This document shows positions 46,325 to 57,123 of a DNA stretch of 64,000 nucleotides, piece after piece; the first letter of the stretch is position 1; each line of letters begins with the position of its first letter. A program made the position numbers and the translations under genes. This stretch comes from an uncultured Sphingopyxis sp. (GTDB taxonomy: Bacteria; Pseudomonadota; Alphaproteobacteria; Sphingomonadales; Sphingomonadaceae): positions 1 through 64,000 of the forward strand of contig CAKZIN010000031.1 in NCBI GenBank assembly GCA_936933955.1. The letters are read 5' to 3'. The notes below the pieces were generated by a model. It made no database searches, was not told the DNA's origin, and saw only the letters and a program-made list of their open reading frames with translations.

Positions 46325-46903
46325 TCAGAAGTGGAAAACCACACCTGCCTGCGGACGGATCGACTGGAAGTCCGAGGTGTTGGCTTCGAGGCGCAGGCGG
46401 ATACCCGAGCTCCCGGTTACGCCGCCAAGCCCGATATCGCGCGGACCGACTTCGACGCCAACGCCGTAAACTTCCTGACCGTAATCACCGCCGGTCGTGG
46501 CAGCCGCGCCGCGACGGAAGTTCGTCCACTCGTAGCCAGCCTTGCCGTAAACCAGGCCGCTTTCGCCAGCGCGGAAGCCGAGGCGGCCGCTCACGCCATA
46601 GCGCCAGTCGATGTCACCATTGATGCCCTTGGCAACGTTGCCTTCGACGCCGGCGACGACCGGTCCAAGGGGGATGTTAGCGCCAAGCGCACCTTCCACG
46701 AAAGCGCCCTCATAGCGGCCACCCGCGCCGTAAGCGGGGACGCCGTACGCATCAGCATCGTAGCTGTTGTAGCCGCCGGTCACCGCAGCATAGGGCTCAA
46801 ACCCGAAAGCGCGCGAACCATCAGGCGCAGTGTCCTGAGCGAGCGCAACAGACGAAGTCGACGCTGCGACGAACGCCGCGGCGAGAATTGCAATCTTTTT
46901 CAT
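46325..46903 (-). CDS. Outer-membrane beta-barrel protein (OmpA-like/opacity type, small)
   Basis: A secreted protein of 192 residues. The signal peptide is MKKIAILAAAFVAASTSSVALAQ in outline, cleaved after ALAQ. The mature part has alternating beta strands (YAAVTGGYNSYDAD, LVYGKAGYEWTNF, VGVEVGPRDIGLG) and ends in AGVVFHF with a terminal phenylalanine, as in eight-stranded outer-membrane barrels. It has no peptidoglycan-binding domain. Base composition is less GC-skewed than neighbours, consistent with high expression. A hairpin sits in its leader. Confidence 0.85.
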   Translation of the reverse strand: MKKIAILAAAFVAASTSSVALAQDTAPDGSRAFGFEPYAAVTGGYNSYDADAYGVPAYGAGGRYEGAFVEGALGANIPLGPVVAGVEGNVAKGINGDIDWRYGVSGRLGFRAGESGLVYGKAGYEWTNFRRGAAATTGGDYGQEVYGVGVEVGPRDIGLGGVTGSSGIRLRLEANTSDFQSIRPQAGVVFHF

Positions 46904-46934
46904 TAGGGGAGAGTCCTGTAAGCCGTTGATCTTG

Positions 46935-46956
46935 CACAGCAAGCTGCCCTGCTGTG
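46935..46956 (-). promoter_or_regulatory. Leader hairpin of the outer-membrane barrel gene
   Basis: CACAGCA and TGCTGTG form a perfect 7-bp inverted repeat with an 8-nt loop about 31 nt before the start codon, on either strand. In the mRNA leader it could affect stability or translation, as leader hairpins of abundant porin mRNAs do, but no specific mechanism is shown. Confidence 0.35.
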
Positions 46957-47050
46957 ACACGACGTCAACCTTTTCAGCTGTCCGCCGTGATAGGGTCTAA
47001 ACTGGTGATGCCCGTCGCGGTTTCAACACTTCCGCGTAACAATTCACATC

Positions 47051-47086
47051 GAAAGAAACTGTGCCCCTGAAGACACAGTTTCTTTC
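47051..47086. terminator. Hairpin terminator downstream of ftsH
   Basis: A 13-bp perfect inverted repeat, GAAAGAAACTGTG (47051-47063) and CACAGTTTCTTTC (47074-47086), 10-nt loop. The outer arm is T-rich on both strands (TTTCTTTC). It lies 20 nt after the ftsH stop and probably terminates the leftward cpoB-tilS-ftsH transcript. Confidence 0.7.
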
Positions 47087-47105
47087 GCGCAACTGAACGA
47101 AGCGC

Positions 47106-49049
<1,944 letters not shown>

Positions 49050-49126
49050 CGCTCTCCATCGTCCGGGCCGCGCCCGGGGCTCTCCGAATGTAGGGGGCGG
49101 CGGAACGCGCCACAAGCGGAGGCCCG

Positions 49127-50092
49127 CTATTTACCGTTGCGGGGCGGCGCAGGGGTTAACCGCCAAACCTCACCGCTGGTCTGAGGGTGAATAAGCACGT
49201 CGCCGATCATCGCGGCTACCCCACTATTGAGCCGACCGAGTGCGCCTACAACCGTCTCCCCCCGCACTTGCGAGTGGCCGAAGTTGGCAAGCGCGCGGAG
49301 GAGTAGGCGACGTTGGAGATCGCGTGGCAAGCCGCCGATGCGAACCTCCAGTGTATCGTCGCTCGCGACGAGACGGTCGCGGGCCAGTTCCTCGGTCATC
49401 CATGCGAGCGCCGCGTCGGCATCGTGCAAAGCGTCGGCGGAGCGAACGGCACCGTGACGGTCGACCGCTTCGCGCAACGCGACCAAGGCTTGGCGCATGC
49501 GGCTTCGGTCGTGGCGAGGGTCCGTGTTGGCCGGGTCCTCGAACCATTCCACCGACCGTTCCCGGCAAAGAGCTTCGAGCTCGCTCCGTCGCCGCCCCAG
49601 CAGCGGGCGCAGGATCGTGCCGTTGCGCGCCCGGATCCCGGAGAGACCCGAGAGGCCGCTGCCCCGGTCGAGCCGCATGAGCATCGTTTCGAGTTGATCG
49701 TCGGCGTGGTGCGCGGTCAGCACCCAGTCGAGCGATCGTTCCGCACGCCACCGCTCCAGAGCGGCATAGCGAGCATCGCGTGCGCTCGCCTGGCTTGCCG
49801 ACGATAGCGGAGCCTCCAGGGACAAGGTCTGGTGCGGGACGCCCAAGCGCGAGGAGAGGCTGCGCACCTCTGCCGCCTCGCGAGCGGCTTCGGGGCGGAG
49901 GCCGTGGTCGACGGTCGCCGCCTCGACCCGACCGGCCAGAGCCTCGGCGGCAAGGATCAAGAGCGCGCTGCTATCGGCGCCGCCGGAAACTGCCACCCCA
50001 AACCGCTGATTGCCGACGTCGCGTCCCGCCAACTGTGACAGGCGGGCGCGCAGGAACTCCGCGTCGAGCGGTTCAGCAGCCCGCCTGGCCAC
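49127..50092 (-). CDS. tilS: tRNA(Ile)-lysidine synthetase
   Basis: Modifies C34 of the CAU-anticodon tRNA-Ile to lysidine, allowing AUA decoding. It has 321 residues with the PP-loop AVSGGADSSAL, TVDHGLRPEA, TAHHADDQLETMLMRL and DPANTD motifs. It lacks a long C-terminal domain, as in many alphaproteobacterial forms. The GTG start at 50092 overlaps the cpoB end by 20 bases, and ftsH follows: the widespread cpoB-tilS-ftsH order. Confidence 0.94.
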   Translation of the reverse strand: MARRAAEPLDAEFLRARLSQLAGRDVGNQRFGVAVSGGADSSALLILAAEALAGRVEAATVDHGLRPEAAREAAEVRSLSSRLGVPHQTLSLEAPLSSASQASARDARYAALERWRAERSLDWVLTAHHADDQLETMLMRLDRGSGLSGLSGIRARNGTILRPLLGRRRSELEALCRERSVEWFEDPANTDPRHDRSRMRQALVALREAVDRHGAVRSADALHDADAALAWMTEELARDRLVASDDTLEVRIGGLPRDLQRRLLLRALANFGHSQVRGETVVGALGRLNSGVAAMIGDVLIHPQTSGEVWRLTPAPPRNGK

Positions 50093-51056
50093 GCGCGGTC
50101 GCCACTTGCGCCTTGAGCGCCGCAGTCGCGCTGGTCCCGAAATTGCTGTCGAACTCCGTGAAGGTCCGGCAGGCGTCCTGCCTGCGGTCCAGCCGGATCA
50201 GCGCGAGGCCCATGTAGTAAAGGGAGTCGGCCGCACGTTCGCCCCGCGGACGCTCGCGGAAATTGTCGTACAGCGCCCGGACCGCCAGCGTCGGCTGGTT
50301 GTTGTCGAGATAGGCCCGTCCCAAAAGGTTGCCGGCATAGCTCGCGCGGCGATGCGTCGGGTAGCGAGTGAGCACCTGTTGCAATTGCGCCTGCGCCTCG
50401 GGGTAAAGCTGCGCCTCCCACAGGCGGAACCCGTAGAGGTAGCTATCCTCCGGCGCGTTGCCCGTCGCCGGCACCTCGATCGCTGCGACACGCGCGCGAC
50501 GCGCGGCGGAGGCAGCGGCGCCCTGCGTACTCGCGCTCGCGGGCGTCACCGCGCCGGCGGGGCGGGGGGAAGGCGCGGCCGCCAGGGTCGAGGGGGCAGG
50601 GGCGGGCGTCACCGGACGTATTGGCGCGGGTGAGGGCACCGAAGTGCTGTTCGGCGCGGGGGTAATCGCGTTCGTAGTCGCGGCGGCGTTCGCCTGATCG
50701 CGCAGCCGGTCGATGGCGCTTTGCTGCTCGCGCTGGCGGAATGCGACCTGCTCGACCTCTCCAGTGAGGCGCGCGAGCGTCGCCTCGATCGCGTCGAGGC
50801 GCGGGGCGAGGTCGGTGCCCGCACCGCCGCCTGTACCGCTGCTCGCCACAGGCGCGACCGGCTGAGGCCCGTTGTCGGGCATGACCAACCCACCCTCCGC
50901 GCCTGGGAAAACCCGCCGCTGCACCGCGCGAAGCTCTCGTTCGAGCCGGTCGATCCGACGTGCCGCCTCTGCCGGATCGTTGCTCTGCGCGGCCCCGGGC
51001 GCTGCCGTTCCGAGCATCAGCGCAGCGGTGGCAAGGGCAATCGAACGTCGGGTCAT
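50073..51056 (-). CDS. cpoB: Cell division coordinator CpoB (YbgF), Tol-Pal associated
   Basis: A periplasmic protein of 327 residues that coordinates peptidoglycan synthesis with outer-membrane constriction in partnership with Tol-Pal. The signal peptide ends GAAQ near residue 24. Coiled-coil segments (ARRIDRLERELRAVQRRV and a second around residues 85-115) precede a proline/alanine-rich linker. C-terminal TPR repeats (YLYGFRLWEAQLYPEAQAQL, RRASYAGNLLGRAYLD, ADSLYYMGLALIRL) complete the usual architecture. tol-pal genes are not in this window. Confidence 0.92.
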   Translation of the reverse strand: MTRRSIALATAALMLGTAAPGAAQSNDPAEAARRIDRLERELRAVQRRVFPGAEGGLVMPDNGPQPVAPVASSGTGGGAGTDLAPRLDAIEATLARLTGEVEQVAFRQREQQSAIDRLRDQANAAATTNAITPAPNSTSVPSPAPIRPVTPAPAPSTLAAAPSPRPAGAVTPASASTQGAAASAARRARVAAIEVPATGNAPEDSYLYGFRLWEAQLYPEAQAQLQQVLTRYPTHRRASYAGNLLGRAYLDNNQPTLAVRALYDNFRERPRGERAADSLYYMGLALIRLDRRQDACRTFTEFDSNFGTSATAALKAQVATARGQAGC

Positions 51057-51074
51057 GCTGGTCCTATCTCTGCG

Positions 51075-52016
51075 TCAAAAGGCGCTGTCGGGGGCGCGGC
51101 GACCGCCAGGGGCGGCCTCCGGCGCCACGCCGACCACTGGGCCGGCGGTCGGTAAAGTTGCCGCGTCTGGCTGAACCGAAGCTGGCGCGACTCCGCCAGC
51201 CGCCGCGCGCTGCGCGAGGCTCGCAGCGTCGAGGCGGACACCGGACACCGCATTCCCTTCGCCGAGCGAGAGCCGCTGCTCTCCGACCACCAGGCGTAGT
51301 GCGGATGCGTTGTCCGTGCGCAGCTTCAGCCCGCGCTGATTTTCGCGCACCGTGTAATATTCGCCGCGGGCGAGGGTGAGATCGAATTGCCCACGCCCGT
51401 TGGCGTCCTCGAGACTGATCCAGGCGCGACCGGTGGACGCGATACGCAGCGGACCGGAAAAACGCGCCGTCGCCGCAGGGTCGACCGGCTGCGTAGCGGT
51501 CATGGTGGTGGCCGTCGCTGCGGAGGTCGCTGCGGCGATCCCGTTTGAGGGACGCGACGAAGCGTCGGTCACTTCGGCAGGTGCGGGAGGACGATTGCTC
51601 CACCACTGGTAGCCGAGGTAGGCGGCGAGCAACGCTGCGCCAGCCAGCGCCGCATTGAGAGCGAAGCGGCCGGAGGGCACACGGTTCGCATCGGCCGGCT
51701 CGTAGATCGGCGCAGGACGCAGACCGACCTGGTTTCGCGCCTCCATCGCGCGGCGCATCTCGTCGGCGGCGGCATGCTCGTCCATGCCGAGTTCGCGAGC
51801 GTAGGCGCGGGTAAAGCCGGCGGCATAGGGCCCGACCGGCATCTCATCAAGCGCATGGCGTTCGATTGCGGACAGCATGCGCTGATTTACCTTGGTCCGG
51901 TCCGCCATCTCCGGCAGCGACAAGCCGCGTGCTTCACGCGCTGCACGCAGGCGCTCCCCGATCGACTGAGCGGCTTGGGGGTCATTGGCCGCGTGGAATT
52001 CTTCGACTTCACTCAT
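51075..52016 (-). CDS. rodZ: RodZ-like HTH and transmembrane cytoskeletal protein
   Basis: A protein of 313 residues in the arrangement typical of RodZ, which couples MreB filaments to the envelope. An N-terminal helix-turn-helix (IGERLRAAREARGLSLPEMA, AGFTRAYARELGMD) spans about 18-85. One membrane helix lies near 120-137 (ALAGAALLAAYLGYQW). A proline/alanine/threonine-rich periplasmic linker leads to a DUF4115-like beta domain near 185-265. No mreB is in this window. It lies 18 nt before cpoB on the same strand. Confidence 0.88.
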   Translation of the reverse strand: MSEVEEFHAANDPQAAQSIGERLRAAREARGLSLPEMADRTKVNQRMLSAIERHALDEMPVGPYAAGFTRAYARELGMDEHAAADEMRRAMEARNQVGLRPAPIYEPADANRVPSGRFALNAALAGAALLAAYLGYQWWSNRPPAPAEVTDASSRPSNGIAAATSAATATTMTATQPVDPAATARFSGPLRIASTGRAWISLEDANGRGQFDLTLARGEYYTVRENQRGLKLRTDNASALRLVVGEQRLSLGEGNAVSGVRLDAASLAQRAAAGGVAPASVQPDAATLPTAGPVVGVAPEAAPGGRRAPDSAF

Positions 52017-52130
52017 TTGGTGACTTTATCCGTTGGAGAAGCAGAATTCCGCGACCGCTTACAACAGCCTCTTTGCACAAGCAAAAAGCGACGCGACGTT
52101 GGATGATGACGCCGACATGCGGCGGAAGGC

Positions 52131-54419
52131 TCAACCGCCGAGCTCAACGCCGTGCTCGCTCGCCCATTGCTCCAGCACCGTGCGGATCGAGGGACTGCCC
52201 GACTTGAGTGCGTCGGTGACCACGGTCGTCGCGCCGGCGAGGTCGAGGCTTCGCACCATCGCCTTGATCTGCCCGACACCGGCCGGGGTGATCGAGAGCC
52301 GACGCACGCCCAGCCCGAGAAGCGCCATCGCTTCGAGTGGGCGGCCGCCCATCTCTCCGCAGACGCCGACGCGTACGCCCGCCTCATCGCATGCGGCCAC
52401 GACCCGGTGCAGGAAGCGAAGGATCGCGGGTGACAGCCAGTCGTATCGCTCGGCGAGGCGCGGGTCGGCGCGGTCCGCGGCGAACAGGAACTGCGTGAGG
52501 TCGTTGGTCCCGATGGACAGGAAGTCGAGCTTCGGCAGTAACAGGTCGAGCATCTCGGCCAATGCTGGGACTTCCAGCATTACGCCATAACGGATGGCAC
52601 TCGGCAGCTTCTTGTCGCGAGACAGGAGGAACTGGCGCTGCTCCTCGAACATGGCTCGCGCCGCGTCAAATTCCCACGGTTCGCTCACGAGCGGGAACAT
52701 CACCTCCAGCGTCCGACCGGCAGCAGCCTCGAGCAAAGCCCGCGCCTGAACCTTGAGCAAGCCTTCGCGCGACAGGGCCAGGCGCAGCGCGCGCCAGCCC
52801 ATCGCCGGGTTTTCCTCCCGTTCCGCTTGTTGGGAGAGGTAGGGGAGCGCCTTGTCGCCACCGATGTCGACGGTGCGGAAGACGACGGGCTTGCCATGCA
52901 CTCCGTCGAGCACGTCGCGATAGAGGCGCTGCTGCCGCTCGCGCTGGGGGAGGGTCGCAGAGACGAGGAACTGGAACTCCGTGCGGAACAGCCCGATGCC
53001 ATCCGCCCCGGTGAGCTCCACCGCCGACAGATCCTCGCGCAGGCCGGCATTGACCATCAGCTCGATGCGTTGTCCGTCCTTGCTGATCGGGGGCAGGTCA
53101 CGCAGCGCGGCGAAGCGTTCGCGCCGTGCCGCGCTTTGCACGAGCTTTGCCTCAAACGCCTCCAACACGGCCCGCTCAGGGCGGATGTGAACGATGCCGC
53201 CCGGCACGTCGAGCAGCAACAGGTCGCCATCGTTGGCGCGGTTGCGGATCTCGCGCACGCGGCCAAGCACCGGCACGCCCATCGCCCGTGCCACGATGGT
53301 CACGTGCGCGGTGAGCGACCCTTCCTCCAGGATCACGCCCTTCAACCGCAGCCGGTCGTATTCGAGCAATTCCGCGGGGCCAAGGTTGCGGGCGATCAGG
53401 ATCGAATCGCCCCGCAGCCCGCTCTGTGCCGCGGTGCCCATCTGGCCGGCGACAATGCGGATCAGACGGTTCGAGAGATCCTCGAGATCGTGCATGCGGT
53501 CGCGCAGCAATGGATCATCGATCTGGCGCATTCGCATACGCGTGCGTTGCTGGACGCGTTCAATCGCCGCTTCGGCGGTCAGCCCGCTGTCGATCGCCTC
53601 GTTGATGCGCCGCGACCAGCCTTCGTCGTAGGCGAACATGCGGTAGGTCTCGATCACCTCGTCGATCTCGCCGCCGCCGCCGAATTCGGCCTGGCTTGCC
53701 ATGCGGTCGATCTGGTCGCGCATCTTGGTGAACGCGTGATAGACCCGCGCGCGCTCGACCTCGACATCGTCGGCGAGTGTGTGCTCGATGGTGACGCGCG
53801 GCTGGTGGAATACTGCGACCCCTTTCGCCATGCCGTCGACCAGTCGCAGCCCGCCACGTTCGATCGCGGGCACCTCCGACGCGCCGGTGTCGACTTCATG
53901 CGGGTCGATCAAACGCGCGTTGGCGATGAGTTCCGACAGAACCAGTGCGACCGTCTGAAGCGCCTCGATCTCAATCTCGTCGTAGCCGCGCGGTTCGGCG
54001 TGTTGCACGGCGAGCACGCCGACGCTGCGCTCCTTGCGAATGATGGGCACGCCGGCAAAGCTTGCGAACCGCTCCTCTCCCGTTTCCGGCCGGTACGCGT
54101 ATTCCGGATGCGCCGCCGCTTGCGCGAGATTCATCGTTTCGATGTTGCGCGCGATGGTTCCAACGAGACCCTCGCCCAGAGCCAGGCGCGTCACATGGAC
54201 GGCGCTCTGATTGAGGCCACGGGTCGCATAGAGCTCAAGCAGCCCCTCGCGCAGGAGGTAGATCGAGCAGACCTCGCTATTGAGCGCTTCGCCGATCAGC
54301 TGGACGGTGTTGTTGAGTTTGGTTTGCGCCGGGCTGTCCGCGGCCATCACCGCGTTGAGATTACGCAGAATTTCGCGCGCGGCGTTGGCGGCTGAGCTGG
54401 GCGGCGGGGGTGTCGTCAT
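52131..54419 (-). CDS. ptsP: PEP-protein phosphotransferase of the nitrogen PTS (EI-Ntr)
   Basis: The first enzyme of the regulatory PTS-Ntr cascade, 762 residues from the ATG at 54419. A GAF domain occupies about residues 20-160 (VCSIYLLREGLLELYATRG), followed by the enzyme I N-terminal domain, the phosphorylatable histidine in SLTAHVTIVARAMG and the C-terminal PEP-binding barrel (GLFRTEFQFL, LSIGTNDLTQFLFAADR and VGVCGEMGG). It passes phosphate to NPr and then EIIA-Ntr, which are not in this window. It is followed 114 nt later by rodZ. Confidence 0.96.
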   Translation of the reverse strand: MTTPPPPSSAANAAREILRNLNAVMAADSPAQTKLNNTVQLIGEALNSEVCSIYLLREGLLELYATRGLNQSAVHVTRLALGEGLVGTIARNIETMNLAQAAAHPEYAYRPETGEERFASFAGVPIIRKERSVGVLAVQHAEPRGYDEIEIEALQTVALVLSELIANARLIDPHEVDTGASEVPAIERGGLRLVDGMAKGVAVFHQPRVTIEHTLADDVEVERARVYHAFTKMRDQIDRMASQAEFGGGGEIDEVIETYRMFAYDEGWSRRINEAIDSGLTAEAAIERVQQRTRMRMRQIDDPLLRDRMHDLEDLSNRLIRIVAGQMGTAAQSGLRGDSILIARNLGPAELLEYDRLRLKGVILEEGSLTAHVTIVARAMGVPVLGRVREIRNRANDGDLLLLDVPGGIVHIRPERAVLEAFEAKLVQSAARRERFAALRDLPPISKDGQRIELMVNAGLREDLSAVELTGADGIGLFRTEFQFLVSATLPQRERQQRLYRDVLDGVHGKPVVFRTVDIGGDKALPYLSQQAEREENPAMGWRALRLALSREGLLKVQARALLEAAAGRTLEVMFPLVSEPWEFDAARAMFEEQRQFLLSRDKKLPSAIRYGVMLEVPALAEMLDLLLPKLDFLSIGTNDLTQFLFAADRADPRLAERYDWLSPAILRFLHRVVAACDEAGVRVGVCGEMGGRPLEAMALLGLGVRRLSITPAGVGQIKAMVRSLDLAGATTVVTDALKSGSPSIRTVLEQWASEHGVELGG

Positions 54420-54501
54420 GGACCCCCCGCCTAGCAGCATATCCCGCTCATCGCCACGACTGGTTCAAAGCGGAAAGTGGCCCGTTCGCGCTGCGTTCGC
54501 T

Positions 54502-55392
54502 TCAGCGCCCGGGAGGCACCGGCGCAGTCGTCGGCTGCGGAAGCGGTGGAACTGGCGCAGGGTTTGTCGGGAGCGTGCCCGGGCTTGGCGGAAGGGGCGC
54601 AGCGCTGGCAGGCGGTACGGCGAGCGGTGCTCCGACGGGCGGCGGAGTGACGGTACGCGTCGGGTCGACCGGCTGTGCAGTCGCCACCGGAGCGGTCGCC
54701 GGCTGCGGCGCGTAGCGGCTGATCCAGTCGGCGAGATCCGCCTGGTAGCGCGCATAGTCGTTGTAGAAGGTCACGAACGGCTGATCGATCTCCGTCAGCC
54801 GCAGCGATGAAAAGCTGAGGATATTGGCAGTCGGCTCAACCGCCGCTGCTCGCGCCACACCGACTGAGGTGGGGCAGAAGGTCGCCAGCACGGGTGGCTG
54901 CGCGAAATAGTTATAGAGGCGCGTCGACAGTGCGTCGCGGTGGGCGATGCCGTTGCCGCCGTTGGCACGTCCCTGTTCGGCGATCACCGTGCGCTCGGCC
55001 GCCGCGATTGCGCGACGGTTGTTTGTCAGGAACTTCGCATAGTCCGGAATGAGCGTCTCATAGCCAGGGCCGCGGCAGTTGAGCGCGGCCACGTTGAGCG
55101 CGATCCGCAACTGCCACAAAGCCTGCGCCGCGCTGAGGTCGACATTGGGCGTGAGCCGCCGCCCGGCAGCATCGAGCTGCGGGATGAGCAGATTGGGCGC
55201 CGAACTGTTCGGCGGGATCGGGCGGGGCGGGGGCGGCGGGGGCGCAACCACCACCGGCGGTGGGGGTGGCGGCGGGGGCGGTGGAGGCGCCTTGGCCGCG
55301 CAAGCGGCGAGCGTGAGCGTCGATGCGCCAAGAATCAAAGCTACGGCGCGGCGATCGCGCAGCAAGGTCGGCAGGGTCAGGGTCACGCTCAT
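54502..55392 (-). CDS. Proline-rich putative lipoprotein of unknown function
   Basis: A protein of 296 residues from the ATG at 55392 with GGAGAG upstream. The N-terminal signal leads to a lipobox-like LTLAAC with Cys31, suggesting an envelope lipoprotein. A run of about eleven prolines and a second proline block follow (about residues 35-60). A globular region of about 170 residues (LDAAGRRLTPNVDLSAAQ, NCRGPGYETLIPDYAKFL, ALSTRLYNYFAQ) precedes a proline/threonine-rich tail. I do not recognise the family. The proline segments may span the periplasm or bind SH3-like partners. Confidence 0.75.
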   Translation of the reverse strand: MSVTLTLPTLLRDRRAVALILGASTLTLAACAAKAPPPPPPPPPPPVVVAPPPPPPRPIPPNSSAPNLLIPQLDAAGRRLTPNVDLSAAQALWQLRIALNVAALNCRGPGYETLIPDYAKFLTNNRRAIAAAERTVIAEQGRANGGNGIAHRDALSTRLYNYFAQPPVLATFCPTSVGVARAAAVEPTANILSFSSLRLTEIDQPFVTFYNDYARYQADLADWISRYAPQPATAPVATAQPVDPTRTVTPPPVGAPLAVPPASAAPLPPSPGTLPTNPAPVPPLPQPTTAPVPPGR

Positions 55393-55476
55393 ATCTCTCC
55401 GCAATCTCGTGGTCGCTGGCTGAATCCTTGGCGCGGCCATGTCAATGGCGCCTGAACAGGTCCGCGCCGAGCGACG

Positions 55477-56502
55477 TCAATTTCTTGCTAATGCGCGCTC
55501 CGCCTCGCTCGCGAGTTCGACGATGATCTCCGCCGCGGGCTGTTCGCGGGTGACGAGCCCGACCGACTGTCCGGCCATTACGCTGCCATGCTCGACATCG
55601 CCATCGATCACCGCCCGGCGCAGCGCGCCCGCCCAATAATGTTCGATCTGGAGTTGCGCCTCCGCCATCTCCACCCCGCCATCGTCGAGCGTTTGCGCCA
55701 CCTCACGCTGTTTCGCGGTAAAGGCGTCGCTGCCCGCATTCTTGAGCGCGCGCACTGGGATGACGGGGAGCCGCGGGTCGATCTGCACGCTCGCGACCGC
55801 ATCGCGCGCCGAGGCACGGATGAACGCCCGCTTGAAGTTCGGATGGGCGATGCTCTCGGTCGCGCAAACGAAACGCGTGCCGAGCTGCACCCCGCTCGCA
55901 CCCATATCGAGGTAGGCGGCGATCGCGGCGCCGGTGCCGATGCCGCCCGCCACGAACACCGGCACCTCATCCGCGAGTGTCGGCAGGATCTCCTGCGCGA
56001 GGACGCTGGTCGACACCGGGCCGATGTGCCCGCCCGCCTCCATGCCCTCGATAATCAGCGCATCGACGCCCGAGCGCACCAGCTTCTTGCCGAGCGCGAG
56101 CGTCGGAGCGAAGCAAATCAGCTTGGCGCCGGTGCCCTGGATTGCCTCGATGCTGCCCTTGGGCGGGAGACCGCCGGCGAGCACGATGTGGCTGACGCCG
56201 TGCTGCCCGCACACCGCAATCAGCTCCATCAATTGCGGATGCATGGTGATGAGGTTGACGCCGAACGGCTTCGACGTGAGCGCCTTGGTGCCGGCGATCT
56301 CCGCATCGAGCAGTTGGGGCGTCATTGCGCCGCACGCGATCAGGCCAAAACCGCCGGCGTTGCTGACCGCCGCAACAAGATTGCGCTCGCTCACCCACGA
56401 CATGGCGCCGCAGAGGATCGCAAGTTCCGAACCCAGCAGCGCGGTGCCGCGTGCCATAGCTTTGGAGAGGTGAGGGTAATTCGAATGGGGCAGGCTGTTC
56501 AT
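55477..56502 (-). CDS. Nitronate monooxygenase family flavoprotein
   Basis: An FMN-dependent TIM-barrel enzyme of the 2-nitropropane dioxygenase family, about 341 residues. Typical stretches are PILxG-like AILCGAMSWVSERNLVAAVS, NAGGFGLIACG, GVNLITMHPQ, IIEGMEAGGHIG and VPVFVAGGIGTG (FMN phosphate site), then MGASGVQLGTRFVC. Family members oxidise alkyl nitronates or act as enoyl reductases; the substrate here is unknown. The start may be 56502 (MNSLPHSNY) or 56514; neither has a clear ribosome site. Confidence 0.88.
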   Translation of the reverse strand: MNSLPHSNYPHLSKAMARGTALLGSELAILCGAMSWVSERNLVAAVSNAGGFGLIACGAMTPQLLDAEIAGTKALTSKPFGVNLITMHPQLMELIAVCGQHGVSHIVLAGGLPPKGSIEAIQGTGAKLICFAPTLALGKKLVRSGVDALIIEGMEAGGHIGPVSTSVLAQEILPTLADEVPVFVAGGIGTGAAIAAYLDMGASGVQLGTRFVCATESIAHPNFKRAFIRASARDAVASVQIDPRLPVIPVRALKNAGSDAFTAKQREVAQTLDDGGVEMAEAQLQIEHYWAGALRRAVIDGDVEHGSVMAGQSVGLVTREQPAAEIIVELASEAERALARN

Positions 56503-56702
56503 TCGAGGAGCCATGGTTGCATGCGTCGCCGAGCGCAAGCGCGGAGCGTGCAAGCGATCCTTTGAACCTCCGACGAACGCCTTTCCGTAGCGTCATACTT
56601 TCGTAAGCGAGACGTCATCGCCACGTCGCGCGAGCTCGTCAGGGGGGCCGCGGCGCCCCGGTAAACCCGGCTCTCCCAGCCCGACCGGCGCCCGGAGGTG
56701 AT

Positions 56703-57068
56703 ATGTCGAAGCTTCTTCTCGCCGCGCTGGCGTCGTTGTCCGTTGCGGCCCCGGCGCATGCCCAGGTGATCGACGCGTCCGCAGAAGGCGCACGCACCAT
56801 GACCATCAACCTGTCCGCTTACCGGCTCGATCAGCCGAGCGGTGTTGAGAAGGCGCACGGCGCCATCCAGCGCTCGGTCCGCGCGTTCTGCCAGACGGGC
56901 GAGGACCGCTCGCTGGCTCGCTTTACCGCGGAAGTTGCATGCCGCCGCGATGCGCTGGCGCAAGTGGCCGCGCAGGTTCGCGCGCCGCAGCTGCTTGCCT
57001 TGCTCGATCGCAATGATGGCCGCTTTGGCGAAACCGGCACGGTGGTCGCGAGCCTCGACCGCTACTGA
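56703..57068 (+). CDS. UrcA family protein
   Basis: A small exported protein of 121 residues with a signal peptide ending APAHAQ. The mature part shows YRLDQPSGVEKAHGAIQRSVRAFC and FTAEVACRRDALAQVAAQV, with a cysteine pair likely to form a disulfide, as in the UrcA family common in sphingomonads and caulobacters. Function unknown. GGAGGTGAT directly before the ATG is a perfect match to the 16S anti-Shine-Dalgarno, suggesting strong translation. A terminator follows. Confidence 0.85.
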   Translation: MSKLLLAALASLSVAAPAHAQVIDASAEGARTMTINLSAYRLDQPSGVEKAHGAIQRSVRAFCQTGEDRSLARFTAEVACRRDALAQVAAQVRAPQLLALLDRNDGRFGETGTVVASLDRY

Positions 57069-57086
57069 GGCAATGGAAGTATCACG

Positions 57087-57120
57087 CGGGGCGCTCGACC
57101 GAGGTTGAGCGCCCCGTTTG
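57087..57120. terminator. Terminator between convergent UrcA and lysC genes
   Basis: A 10-bp GC-rich stem (57087-57096 and 57107-57116, 10-nt loop) followed on the plus strand by TTTG. It lies 18 nt after the UrcA gene and 4-8 nt beyond the lysC stop, so it can serve both genes. Confidence 0.75.
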
Positions 57121-57123
57121 TCG

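Noticed and set aside
52827..54395. A rightward open frame of 522 codons
   Set aside because: Antisense to ptsP, which has complete catalytic motifs.
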